From NCBI RefSeq assembly GCF_003148775.1, contig NZ_QGGW01000006.1, forward strand, positions 62,001-126,000: a DNA stretch of 64,000 nt. Reading direction: 5' to 3'. Numbering within the stretch: position 1 is the first letter of the stretch; every line of letters begins with the position of its first letter. A program made the position numbers and the translations under genes. The DNA is from Roseicyclus mahoneyensis (lineage in GTDB: Bacteria > Pseudomonadota > Alphaproteobacteria > Rhodobacterales > Rhodobacteraceae). The notes beneath the pieces were generated by a model. That model was given only the letters and a program-made list of their open reading frames with translations, searched no databases and had not been told where the DNA came from. Below, piece after piece: positions 26,814-34,621 of the stretch.

Positions 26814-26828
26814 CGCCGAGGCTCGGCG
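26814..26828 (-). repeat. Short hairpin between the MotE-like gene and motA
   Basis: Perfect 7-bp arms CGCCGAG / CTCGGCG around one base, in the only sizeable gap (45 bp) of the leftward ten-gene unit. No T run follows. It could tune expression of motA relative to the genes upstream. Confidence 0.4.
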
Positions 26829-26835
26829 AAAAGGC

Positions 26836-27477
26836 TTAACGTTCGGTGTCCGGCTGGGCGGGGTATGACGGATCGAGCCGCGGGGCCGAGCTGTTGCGCG
26901 TCGCAAGCACCACCGACACGGCATAGGCCCGATCGGGCGGCATCTCCGCCATCAGCGCTGCGCTGGCCGCAGGCGTCATGCGGGCCAGAAAGCCGGCCGC
27001 GAAACTGGGCGGCATCTGCTCGAACAGGGCCGCGGCGATGTCGGGCTGCATGGTCTCGTAGACCCGGGTCAGTTGGTCGAGATCCGTCTCTGCCGCCCGG
27101 TCCGAGGTGGCGATCAGGGACTGCAGGCGCTGCTCCGCCGCCTCAAGCTCAACCAGCCGCTCCTCGACCAGGGTCTGCGCCGCGGCGACGGCCCGCTCGC
27201 GGTCGGCCACGGCAAGCTCGCGGTCCTGCAGTGCCACACGCAGCGCCGCGACCTCTGCGAGGGCCAACTGCATCTGTCCCGCGAGTCCGGGACCCGCCCC
27301 TGCGGGCGATGCGGCCGACACCGCATCCGCAGTGTCCGGGGCCTGCGCACGGGCGAACTCGAGCGAGCCAATGCGCAGCACGGCCGACACCGCGAAGAGA
27401 AGGCCGAGCGCCGTCAGCAAGAAGCGTTGCCGCCATCGTCTGCGCTGGGTCTGGCGGCGGGGATCTTGAGCGGTCAT
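26836..27477 (-). CDS. MotE-like bitopic protein (MgtE N-domain type)
   Basis: 213 residues: basic N-terminus (RRQTQRRRWRQRF), one membrane segment (about 19-37, LLTALGLLFAVSAVLRIG), a coiled coil (about 70-120, ALAEVAALRVALQDRELAVA), and a C-terminal domain LTRVYETMQPDIAAALFEQM, FLARMTPAASAALMAEMPP that matches the MgtE N-terminal-type fold seen in rhizobial MotE. MotE is a periplasmic chaperone of MotC in Sinorhizobium. The gene lies 45 bp upstream of motA. The domain is read by pattern; its exact equivalence to MotE is inference. Confidence 0.68.
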   Translation of the reverse strand: MTAQDPRRQTQRRRWRQRFLLTALGLLFAVSAVLRIGSLEFARAQAPDTADAVSAASPAGAGPGLAGQMQLALAEVAALRVALQDRELAVADRERAVAAAQTLVEERLVELEAAEQRLQSLIATSDRAAETDLDQLTRVYETMQPDIAAALFEQMPPSFAAGFLARMTPAASAALMAEMPPDRAYAVSVVLATRNSSAPRLDPSYPAQPDTER

Positions 27478-27480
27478 GGC

Positions 27481-27954
27481 TCAGGCCTGCGCGCGGCGGC
27501 GAAACACGGGTTCGGGCGATGGTTGACGGCGGGTGCCGAAGACGATCGGCGCAGCCTCTGGCGGATCGGGCAGCGCGGGGGCGGGCGGATCGACAGGTGG
27601 CGGCGCGAAAACCGGGTCGGCGACCGGGGCCGCGCCACCTTGCACCACCAAAGCCTCCTCTGCGAAGTCGTGGCAGGCGGCGATCATCAGTTCCAGCTCG
27701 CCCGAGATATCCTGCGCCTGCCGGACAAGGTCGCGCAGGTGATGGCCTGCCCCCTCGGTTCCGGCCTTGGCCTCGGCCAGCGCGGACCGCATCTCGTCGA
27801 CCTGCGCCGAGAGCACGGCAATCGCCCCGCCGATCCCCTTGTCGAAACTGGTCAGCCGCGACAGGCGGCGCGACAGGATCAGGCAATAGATCGCGGCCCC
27901 GGCGGAGGCAGCAATCATCAACAGGTCGGCGACAAGGGAAAGTTGGCTCGACAT
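27481..27954 (-). CDS. Small bitopic protein of the fliL-motA unit
   Basis: 157 residues: an N-terminal membrane segment (about 6-27, SLVADLLMIAASAGAAIYCL), an amphipathic helix with coiled-coil character (FDKGIGGAIAVLSAQVDEMR to about 90), then a Pro-rich tail (PPPVDPPAPALPDPPEAAP). It may belong to the DUF6468 family that I recall from alphaproteobacterial flagellar clusters, but I cannot verify that. It abuts fliL upstream and sits three bases before the MotE-like gene, so a motor-related role is likely. Confidence 0.6.
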   Translation of the reverse strand: MSSQLSLVADLLMIAASAGAAIYCLILSRRLSRLTSFDKGIGGAIAVLSAQVDEMRSALAEAKAGTEGAGHHLRDLVRQAQDISGELELMIAACHDFAEEALVVQGGAAPVADPVFAPPPVDPPAPALPDPPEAAPIVFGTRRQPSPEPVFRRRAQA

Positions 27955-28452
27955 TCAGTTCACCACGAATTGCGTGACAAGAAGGTCATGGACCCGGCCC
28001 GTGCCGGTCACGATCTGGATGCGGCGAAGCATCTGGGCGCGCAGCCGCGCAAGGCTGGCCGGATCGCTGAGTTCCGCCACCGAGATGACGCGGAGATAGC
28101 TGTTGAGCACGTCGAGCACGCGCGGCGACAGATGCGCGACCTCGGCCGCATGTGCCGGATCGACCTCAAGCTCGGCGGTGAAGAGCAGGTGGCGGCTGGT
28201 TTCCTCGGGCCCGAGCGAGATCACCAGCGTCTCCAACGGCACGAAGCTGACAGCGACGGGCGGCATGGGCGATTCGGTCGGCGCCGTGTCCACCGCGATT
28301 TCAGACGGCGGATCAGGGGCGAGGGGCCCGGATGTCACCGCCCAGAACCCGCCCGCGCCACCGGCAATCGCAAGAACAAGTCCCATCAGAAGCGGAATCA
28401 AGAGCCCTTTCTTGCGCTTTGGCGCATCTTGGACGGCGCTGTCGTCAGCCAT
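27955..28452 (-). CDS. fliL: Flagellar basal-body protein FliL, copy 2 (canonical)
   Basis: 165 residues starting MADDSAVQDAPKRKKGLLIP at 28452; an ATG 13 codons earlier gives a poor N-terminus. Membrane segment at about 17-38, then the FliL domain: FVPLETLVISLGPEETSRHL, LLFTAELEVDPAHAAEV and the C-terminal VHDLLVTQFVVN. FliL forms a ring around the stator and supports rotation. It is the first gene of the leftward ten-gene unit and is divergent from fliF. A CtrA-like site lies 44 bp upstream. Confidence 0.9.
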   Translation of the reverse strand: MADDSAVQDAPKRKKGLLIPLLMGLVLAIAGGAGGFWAVTSGPLAPDPPSEIAVDTAPTESPMPPVAVSFVPLETLVISLGPEETSRHLLFTAELEVDPAHAAEVAHLSPRVLDVLNSYLRVISVAELSDPASLARLRAQMLRRIQIVTGTGRVHDLLVTQFVVN

Positions 28453-28495
28453 GGGCGTTCTCCGTTTGATCTCACCCCGTTCTAGCGCCACAGCA

Positions 28496-28510
28496 CTAAC
28501 CGAATCTTAA
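28496..28510. promoter_or_regulatory. CtrA-like site between fliL and fliF
   Basis: CTAA-N7-TTAA, seven of eight matches to the CtrA consensus TTAA-N7-TTAA. It is 47 bp before the fliF ATG and 43 bp before the divergent fliL ATG, so one site could serve both large units. Confidence 0.6.
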
Positions 28511-28557
28511 TCGGCCAGCGCCTAAGACCGATCCCGACTGGCCAGAACGGCAGGGGG

Positions 28558-30255
28558 ATGAGGCAGGTGGTGACCACGCTGACCGAGCTTTGGAGGGGCA
28601 TGGATGGCCGCCGCCGCGGCTTTCTGATCGGGGGGCTTGCCGCGATTGCGGTGATCCTCGTGATCCTGACCCGTCTGGCGACGGCGCCCAGCTATGAGCT
28701 GCTCTATGCTGGCCTCGACCCTGCCGCGGCCAGCGATGTCGTGGCCGCCGTCGAGGCGCGCGGTGTGGCCTACCGGGTGCAGGGCGACACGATCCTCGTG
28801 GACAGCCGTGAACGGGATGCTCTGCGCATGTCGCTGGCGGGCGAGGGGCTGCCCGCCAATGGCGCGGCCGGGTATGAGTTGCTGGACGGATTATCGGGCT
28901 TCGGCACCACCTCGCAGATGTTCGATGCCGCCTATTGGCGCGCGCGGGAGGGAGAGCTTGCGCGCACCATCATCTCGAGCCCGCGCATCCGCGCCGCGCG
29001 TGTCCATATCGCCAATCCTGGCGCCGACCCGTTCCAGCCCGCCCGCGACGTGACTGCCTCGGTCGCGCTGCGCCCTGCGGCGGGCGGGCTGGCACCGGGG
29101 CATGCGCAGGCGTTGCGCTACCTCGTGGCCTCCTCGGTGCCGGGTCTGCTGCCCGAAAACGTCACGATCCTCGATGCCGACAGCGGGCAGGTTCTGGGCG
29201 GTGCGGATAGCATGGCGCCTGCCGCCGATGCCGCCGCGCGCGCCGAAAGCCTGCGGCGCAACATCGAGCGTCTGCTGGCCGCGCGCGTCGGGCCCGGCAA
29301 TGCCGTGGTTCAGGTCAATGTCGAGCTGGAAACCATGCGCGAAACCATCGTGGAACGCCGCATCGACCCCGACAGCCGCACAGCCATCGCCACCGAGACC
29401 GACGAGCGGACCAATACGGCGCGCGATGCCGCGTCGGGCGGCGTGACCGTCGCCTCGAACCTGCCCGAAGGCGATGCCGGGCCGGGGGGCAGCAGCAGCT
29501 CGGAAGGGTCCGAGACGCGCGAGCGCGTGACCTTCGACATGTCCGAACTGCAGCGCGAGGTCGCGCGCGAACCCGGCGACATCCGCCGGATTTCGGTTGC
29601 GGTCCTGCTCAACGGCGTGCGCACCATCGGCACCGACGGCATCGCCACGGTCGAACCCCGCCCCGAGGCAGAGATCGCGGCGCTGCAAGCGCTGGTGCAA
29701 TCGGCGATCGGCTATACCGCGGATCGCGGAGACTCGGTCACCATCCAGTCGATGGCCTTCGAAGAGATGGTGCCGGGCGATCTGGTGCTGCCGGGCTTTG
29801 CCGACCGGATGAGCCTTGATCTGGGCCGGGTGCTGCAAACGCTGGTGCTCGCCGCCGCCGCGCTGTTCATCGCCTTCGGCCTGCTGCGCCCGATGCTGCG
29901 GCGCGAACCGGTCGCGGCCCTCTCCGACCCCATGGCCTTCGCCACCGCCCTGCCCGGTGCCGCGCCGGGCTACGACCGGTCACTGGCGGCACCGGTTCTT
30001 GCCGCAGGCCCGGCGCCCCTGCCCTCGCTTGCCGCACCTCTCGGCGCCGTCCCGCAGACCATGGAGCGCGCGGAGACTGCCGCCACCGGCCTGCCCGCGC
30101 TTCCCGCCGCCTTGCCTGCCGCGCGCGGGGGCGATCCTGTCGAAAGCCTGCCTGATCCCGTCGACCGCCTGCGCCGCCTGATCGAGGAGCGGGAGGAAGA
30201 AACCATCGAGATCCTGCGCAGCTGGATGGAAGAAGACGAAGGGGCCCGCCCATGA
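28558..30255 (+). CDS. fliF: Flagellar MS-ring protein FliF
   Basis: 565 residues, the base of the flagellum. Two membrane segments, about 21-41 (GFLIGGLAAIAVILVILTRL) and 425-445 (VLQTLVLAAAALFIAFGLL), flank the periplasmic ring-building domains. Family segments are YELLYAGLDPAAASDVVAAV, GTTSQMFDAAYWRAREGELA, RTIISSPRIRAARVHIANP and VTFDMSELQREV-type stretch before the second membrane segment. The acidic C-terminus (EEREEETIEILRSWMEED) is the FliG-binding tail. Overlaps fliH by four bases. Confidence 0.97.
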   Translation: MRQVVTTLTELWRGMDGRRRGFLIGGLAAIAVILVILTRLATAPSYELLYAGLDPAAASDVVAAVEARGVAYRVQGDTILVDSRERDALRMSLAGEGLPANGAAGYELLDGLSGFGTTSQMFDAAYWRAREGELARTIISSPRIRAARVHIANPGADPFQPARDVTASVALRPAAGGLAPGHAQALRYLVASSVPGLLPENVTILDADSGQVLGGADSMAPAADAAARAESLRRNIERLLAARVGPGNAVVQVNVELETMRETIVERRIDPDSRTAIATETDERTNTARDAASGGVTVASNLPEGDAGPGGSSSSEGSETRERVTFDMSELQREVAREPGDIRRISVAVLLNGVRTIGTDGIATVEPRPEAEIAALQALVQSAIGYTADRGDSVTIQSMAFEEMVPGDLVLPGFADRMSLDLGRVLQTLVLAAAALFIAFGLLRPMLRREPVAALSDPMAFATALPGAAPGYDRSLAAPVLAAGPAPLPSLAAPLGAVPQTMERAETAATGLPALPAALPAARGGDPVESLPDPVDRLRRLIEEREEETIEILRSWMEEDEGARP

Positions 30256-30872
30256 CCCGCACGCTGTCGCTCGAGGATTTTTCGGCTCTCGGTCCGCCGC
30301 CTGTTTCGGCCGGGCAAGCCGCGCCGCCCATCGAGCCGGAGGCCGCCCTTGCCGCTTTCGACGAAGGGTATCGCAATGGCTGGGACGATTGCGCCCGCGC
30401 CGAGGTCGAGGCCCATCGCAAGATCGGCGCGGACCTTGCCGCCGGATTGCAAGACATCACCCTGACTTACGCCGAGGCGCGTCAGGATGTGCTGACCTGT
30501 CTCGGGCCGCTGTTCGAGGATATGGCCGCGCAACTCCTGCCGCGCCTCGCCGCCGAGGCCGTGGCCCCCGCCGTGGTGGCCGAATTGCGCGCGATTGCCA
30601 CCACCGCCGCCAGCGGGCGCGCGGTGCTGTTCGCTGCGCCTGCCGCTCTCGCGACGCTGGACCGTCTGATTGCGGGTATGGGCGGTCTCGACCTCGACCT
30701 GCGGGCCGAGCCCGCCTTTGCCGACGGGCAGGTCTCGATCCGCTTCGGGTCCGAACGGCGCGACATCGATCTGACCGACGCCGCCGACCGCATGGCCGAG
30801 GCGATCCGCAGCTTCGTCGCGCAGGAGGCCGAGATCCCGGCCCCTGCCCCCATCCGGAAAGGAGTGGCCTGA
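30252..30872 (+). CDS. fliH: Flagellar export ATPase regulator FliH-like protein
   Basis: 206 residues. FliH binds FliI and links it to the C ring. Pattern: a variable N-terminus, a G-x-x-x-G-like helix start (AFDEGYRNGWDDCARAEVEA), a helix rich in acidic residues, and a C-terminal globular part of the FliH/SctL/V-ATPase-E type (LDLDLRAEPAFADGQVSIRF). Position between fliF and fliN is right for FliH. Sequence conservation in this family is low, so the call relies partly on position. Confidence 0.78.
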   Translation: MTRTLSLEDFSALGPPPVSAGQAAPPIEPEAALAAFDEGYRNGWDDCARAEVEAHRKIGADLAAGLQDITLTYAEARQDVLTCLGPLFEDMAAQLLPRLAAEAVAPAVVAELRAIATTAASGRAVLFAAPAALATLDRLIAGMGGLDLDLRAEPAFADGQVSIRFGSERRDIDLTDAADRMAEAIRSFVAQEAEIPAPAPIRKGVA

Positions 30873-31153
30873 TGTCCGACCCGCAATCCCTGCTGCGCGC
30901 CGCAGCCCTGCAGGCGGTTCCCATCGAAATCCGCGTCTCGGTCGGGCGCGCCCGGCCGCTCTTGCGCGAGGTGATGGATCTGGCGCCCGAGGCGGTGCTG
31001 ACGCTCGACAGCCGGATCGACGATCCGGTCGCACTCTATGTCGGCGACCGCATGATCGCAGAGGGCGAGTTGGTGGAACTTGACGGCGACCGGTCCGGGC
31101 AACTTGCGGTGCGGATCATCCGGCTTGCAGAGGTGGGCCATGCGGGGGGCTGA
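30872..31153 (+). CDS. fliN: Flagellar motor switch protein FliN
   Basis: 93 residues starting MSDPQSLLRAAALQAVPIEI at 30872, with AAAGGAG in front; the frame is open upstream opposite to nothing but the extension is fliH in another frame. SpoA/FliN domain: VPIEIRVSVGRARPLLREVM, LDSRIDDPVALYVGDRMIAE, GELVELDGDRSGQLAVRI. FliN forms the bottom of the C ring together with FliM; no fliM is in the window. Overlaps fliP by 14 bases. Confidence 0.94.
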   Translation: MSDPQSLLRAAALQAVPIEIRVSVGRARPLLREVMDLAPEAVLTLDSRIDDPVALYVGDRMIAEGELVELDGDRSGQLAVRIIRLAEVGHAGG

Positions 31154-31868
31154 CGCCGCACTTGGCTTTGGTGTCTTGGTCATCACCATTGCCCTGCCCG
31201 GCATGGCCGCGGCGCAGGGCCTGACGATCGACCTTGGCGAAGGCGGGTCGCTGACCGCGCGCACGGTGCAGCTGATCGCGCTGATCACCGTGCTCAGCCT
31301 CGCGCCGGGGCTGGCGATCATGATCACCTGCTTTCCCTTCATCGTCACCGTCCTGTCGATCCTCAGGCAGGCCATCGGGCTGCAGCAATCGCCGCCCAAC
31401 ATGCTGATCGTCAGTCTTGCGCTGTTCCTGACCTATTTCGTGATGGCCCCCGTGTTTCAGGAGGCCTACAGCCTGGGCATCGGGCCACTGATCGACGGCA
31501 GCTTGCCGCCCGAGGCCGCCCTGCCCGCCGCCTATGGCCCCTTTCGCGGTTTCATGCTGAACCGGGTCGATGTGGACACACTGCAAAGCCTCGCCGGCCT
31601 GCGCGGGATCACCGACATCGCCGACCCCGAAGCCTCGATCCTGATCCCCGCCTTCATGCTGAGCGAGGTGGAACGCGCCTTTCAGATCGGCTTCCTGATC
31701 TTCTTGCCGTTTCTCATCATCGACCTCGTGGTCGCAGCCATCTTGATGTCGATGGGGATGATGATGGTGCCGCCTGCCATCGTGTCACTGCCGTTCAAGC
31801 TGGCCTTCTTCGTGGTCGCGGACGGCTGGGCGCTGGTGACGGGCGCGCTGGTGCGCAGCTATTTCTGA
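31140..31868 (+). CDS. fliP: Flagellar export gate protein FliP
   Basis: 242 residues starting at 31140 (MRGADAALGFGVLVITIALP) inside the end of fliN, with a cleavable signal sequence ending AAAQ, as usual for FliP. Conserved stretches: MITCFPFIVTVLSILRQAIG, LQQSPPNMLIVSLALFLTYF, ILIPAFMLSEVERAFQIGFL and the last membrane segment with VAAILMSMGMMMVPPAIVSL. Core of the export gate with FliQ and FliR. Confidence 0.96.
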   Translation: MRGADAALGFGVLVITIALPGMAAAQGLTIDLGEGGSLTARTVQLIALITVLSLAPGLAIMITCFPFIVTVLSILRQAIGLQQSPPNMLIVSLALFLTYFVMAPVFQEAYSLGIGPLIDGSLPPEAALPAAYGPFRGFMLNRVDVDTLQSLAGLRGITDIADPEASILIPAFMLSEVERAFQIGFLIFLPFLIIDLVVAAILMSMGMMMVPPAIVSLPFKLAFFVVADGWALVTGALVRSYF

Positions 31869-31885
31869 GGGAAAGGACACTGCCC

Positions 31886-32344
31886 ATGACCGAAGCCTCG
31901 ACCACCCCCGACGCCTCCGCCACGCGCGAGGACAAGTTGCGGGCCATCGCCGCCCTGTTTGGAGAGGCGACGGCGCAGCGGCTTGGCGCGGATCGCACCC
32001 TTGCCGCGCCGGGGGCACCCGATGCCGACCGTCTGGCCTGGCAGACGAACCGGCTGATCCGGCACCTGCGCGACCGGACAGGGATCGCGGACACGCCCCG
32101 AAATCCAACGCAACCTCAGGCGCGGGCGACGATCCCGCCCCGCCCCGCCGGTCCGCGCGTGCCGGTGCTGGCGGCGGGCGAGGATCTGGCGGCGGAACAT
32201 CCCGCGGTCATCGCCCATATTCTGCGCCACGAGACTCAAGCGATCCGGGTGTCGGTCCTGCGCGCCTTGCCCGGACAGGTGGCGCGCGCGGTGATGTACA
32301 GGTTGCGCATGAGCGAGCAAGGCGCCCGCCCCGGCAGACCCTGA
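31886..32344 (+). CDS. Short FliG-like protein lacking the torque domain
   Basis: 152 residues, AAGGA eight bases before the ATG. Residues about 105-145 (EHPAVIAHILRHETQAIRVS, then LRALPGQVARAVMYRLR) match the FliG middle domain, whose signature is EHPQxIAxIL followed by LPxxxxxxVxxRI. The first 65 residues (LRAIAALFGEATAQRLG) may be a reduced FliG N domain. The C-terminal domain that generates torque is absent (FliG is normally about 330 residues). It is the last gene after fliF-fliH-fliN-fliP. Either a truncated FliG or a small C-ring accessory protein; the assignment is by motif only. Confidence 0.55.
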   Translation: MTEASTTPDASATREDKLRAIAALFGEATAQRLGADRTLAAPGAPDADRLAWQTNRLIRHLRDRTGIADTPRNPTQPQARATIPPRPAGPRVPVLAAGEDLAAEHPAVIAHILRHETQAIRVSVLRALPGQVARAVMYRLRMSEQGARPGRP

Positions 32345-32507
32345 CCTGCGGGGGCGGGGTGAGCGCATGTGCCCGATACAGACCGCAACAGTTGCAAGAG
32401 CGGTGCAGACCAACTGCGGCGCCAACACCTGTTCACAGATCCGCTAGAGCCGCATAGCCAACGCCCGATACAACGGCGCGTGCCAGTGACGGGGCGCGCG
32501 CCCTCGC

Positions 32508-33614
32508 TCAGCGCACGATGAACTCCGCATGCAGCGCACCCGCCGCCTGAATCGCGTTGAGGATGTCGATCATCTCGCGCGGGGACACGCCCAGCGCGTT
32601 CAACGCCGCGACCACGTCCGACAGGCTTGTGCCCTCGCGTACTTCGGCAAGGCCCGTCGTCTCCTCCTCGGCCAGCCCGACCTCGGTGCGCGGCACGATC
32701 ACCGTTTCGCCTTCGGCAAAGGGGTTGGGTTGCACCGCGATGGGCCGTTCCTCGATCCTGAGGGTCAGGTTGCCCTGGGCTACGGCGACCGTGCTGATGC
32801 GCACATCTTCGCCCATAACAATGGTGCCCGAGCGCTGATCGACCACGACGCGCGCGCGCCGTTCGGGCTCGACCCGCAGGTTTTCCACCCGCATCAAGGC
32901 ATGTGCCGCTGAAGGGGCCCGCGTCGCGTCGATGTCGAGCAGGACCGTGCCCGCATCCAGCATCGCGGCCACCGAGCGGCCGAAATCGGCGTTGATGACC
33001 TGCTCGATCCGGGCAGCGGTGGTGAAATCCGGGTTGCGCAGGGCAAGCCGGACGGTTGTGAGATCGGCAAGCTCGAAATCCACCTCGCGCTCGATCCGGG
33101 CGCCCGAGGGAACGGTCCCGGCCGTGGGCACGCCCTGCACGATGGTGGCGCCATCTCCCTCCACCGAGGCGCCGCCGGCAATGACCGAGCCTTGGGCGAC
33201 GGCATAGATCTCGCCATCGGCGGCGGTCAGGGGCGTCATCACCAGCGTGCCGCCGAGCAGGCTGTCGGCATCGCCGATGGCGGAGACGGTGATGTCGATC
33301 TGGCTTCCCTGCCGGGCGAAAGGGGGCAATGTCGCCGTCACGATCACAGCCGCTACATTCTGCGGCCGGAACTGTTCGCCGGTCACGTTGACGCCCAGCC
33401 GTTCAAGGATGTTGACCATGATCTCTTCGGTGAAAGGGGCGTTGCGCAAGCCGTCGCCGGTGCCGTTCAGACCGACCACAAGACCATAGCCCACCAGATC
33501 GTTGCCCCGGACCCCGTCGAATTCGACCAGATCCTTGATGCGGACAGGCGTGGAAAGCGCCGCTTGCGGCAGGAGCATCAGGCCGACGAGCAGCGTCATG
33601 GCGATACGGATCAT
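32508..33614 (-). CDS. flgI: Flagellar P-ring protein FlgI
   Basis: 368 residues, usual length, with a Sec signal peptide (MIRIAMTLLVGLMLLPQAAL). Strongly conserved family segments: VRIKDLVEFDGVRGNDLVGY, GLVVGLNGTGDGLRNAPFTE, MVNILERLGVNVTGEQFRPQ and the C-terminal TSLSDVVAALNALGVSPREM. It overlaps flgL by four bases as last gene of flgE-flgK-flgL-flgI. The 163 bp between its end and the FliG-like gene show no gene or clear terminator. Confidence 0.96.
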   Translation of the reverse strand: MIRIAMTLLVGLMLLPQAALSTPVRIKDLVEFDGVRGNDLVGYGLVVGLNGTGDGLRNAPFTEEIMVNILERLGVNVTGEQFRPQNVAAVIVTATLPPFARQGSQIDITVSAIGDADSLLGGTLVMTPLTAADGEIYAVAQGSVIAGGASVEGDGATIVQGVPTAGTVPSGARIEREVDFELADLTTVRLALRNPDFTTAARIEQVINADFGRSVAAMLDAGTVLLDIDATRAPSAAHALMRVENLRVEPERRARVVVDQRSGTIVMGEDVRISTVAVAQGNLTLRIEERPIAVQPNPFAEGETVIVPRTEVGLAEEETTGLAEVREGTSLSDVVAALNALGVSPREMIDILNAIQAAGALHAEFIVR

Positions 33615-34621
33615 CTGAGATACTCCGACAGGGTCAGGCGCGACAGGCGCGCGGTCAGGATATAGAGTTGTTCCAGCCGGGTCTGGACGGCCTGCAGATC
33701 GGTCGCGGCCCGGTAGGGATCGCTGCCGGTCAGGCGCGCCTGCTCGATCTCGATGCTGGCGCGCGCCGCCTCACTGGCCACGCGGGCGTCCTCGATCCGG
33801 GCCTGCGATGCACCCAGATCGGAGCGCAGGCGGATCAGCGCATCCTCGCCCCGCTCCAACCGCGCGGCCGCGGCGCTCACCACGGTGCGCCGCTCACTCT
33901 CGGCGCCGGGCCCTCGGCCCTCGGCGGCAAGGGCGGCAAGGGCCAGCCCTGCCAGAACCTCGCGCAGGGCTGGATCGCGCGCGGTGATGCCGGTCTGTTC
34001 GGCCTGCGCCTCGCCCAGAATTGCGGGCGCGCCGGGCCCGGCACCGCCCTGCCAGGCCAGCGTGTCGAAACCGCCACCGGGGTTCAGGAACCAATCCTCG
34101 ACCGCGGCGATCAGGTCGGCCCCGGTGGCGGCCGCATCGGCCAAGAGGCGCACTTGAGCGAGCATGGACCCGCCCGAGATCAGCGCCGGCCGATCCGGGG
34201 CATCACCCGCGAAAAGGGATTTGCCGGCACTGCTGGTGTTCAGGGCCGCGACTGTCTGCAAGAACCGTTCCGGCGCATCGGCCAGCGAAAGCGCCATGTC
34301 CTCCAGGCTGCCCCCCGTCGCAAAGCCAAGGATATGAGGCGCGAAACCGTCGATCTCGGCCTCGATCCGTTCAAGGGCCGCCTGCCGCCCGTTGGCATCG
34401 ATCCCGGCTTCGGCGATGGATTGCGCGAAAGCGGTCTGCAACCGCAGCGACCGGCCCAGTTCGGCAAGTGTCGAAAAATCGCCCCCCGTGGCGCGCCCCG
34501 GATCGGCCTGACGCCCGGTGCTGAGCTCGCCGGTCAGGCGCTGCAACTCCTGCTGAAGGCGGGTTCCATCCTGTCGCAGGCGGTGGAATTGCGCCGCGTC
34601 CCCGATCCCGTTCAGGCTCAT
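33611..34621 (-). CDS. flgL: Hook-filament junction protein FlgL
   Basis: 336 residues starting MSLNGIGDAAQFHRLRQDGT at 34621, overlapping the flgK stop; the frame is open further upstream inside flgK. Flagellin-like N- and C-terminal helices are present (LQQELQRLTGELSTGRQAD; TDLQAVQTRLEQLYILTARL, SRLTLSEYLR). Joins hook and filament together with FlgK. Placement after flgK supports the call. Confidence 0.9.
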   Translation of the reverse strand: MSLNGIGDAAQFHRLRQDGTRLQQELQRLTGELSTGRQADPGRATGGDFSTLAELGRSLRLQTAFAQSIAEAGIDANGRQAALERIEAEIDGFAPHILGFATGGSLEDMALSLADAPERFLQTVAALNTSSAGKSLFAGDAPDRPALISGGSMLAQVRLLADAAATGADLIAAVEDWFLNPGGGFDTLAWQGGAGPGAPAILGEAQAEQTGITARDPALREVLAGLALAALAAEGRGPGAESERRTVVSAAAARLERGEDALIRLRSDLGASQARIEDARVASEAARASIEIEQARLTGSDPYRAATDLQAVQTRLEQLYILTARLSRLTLSEYLR

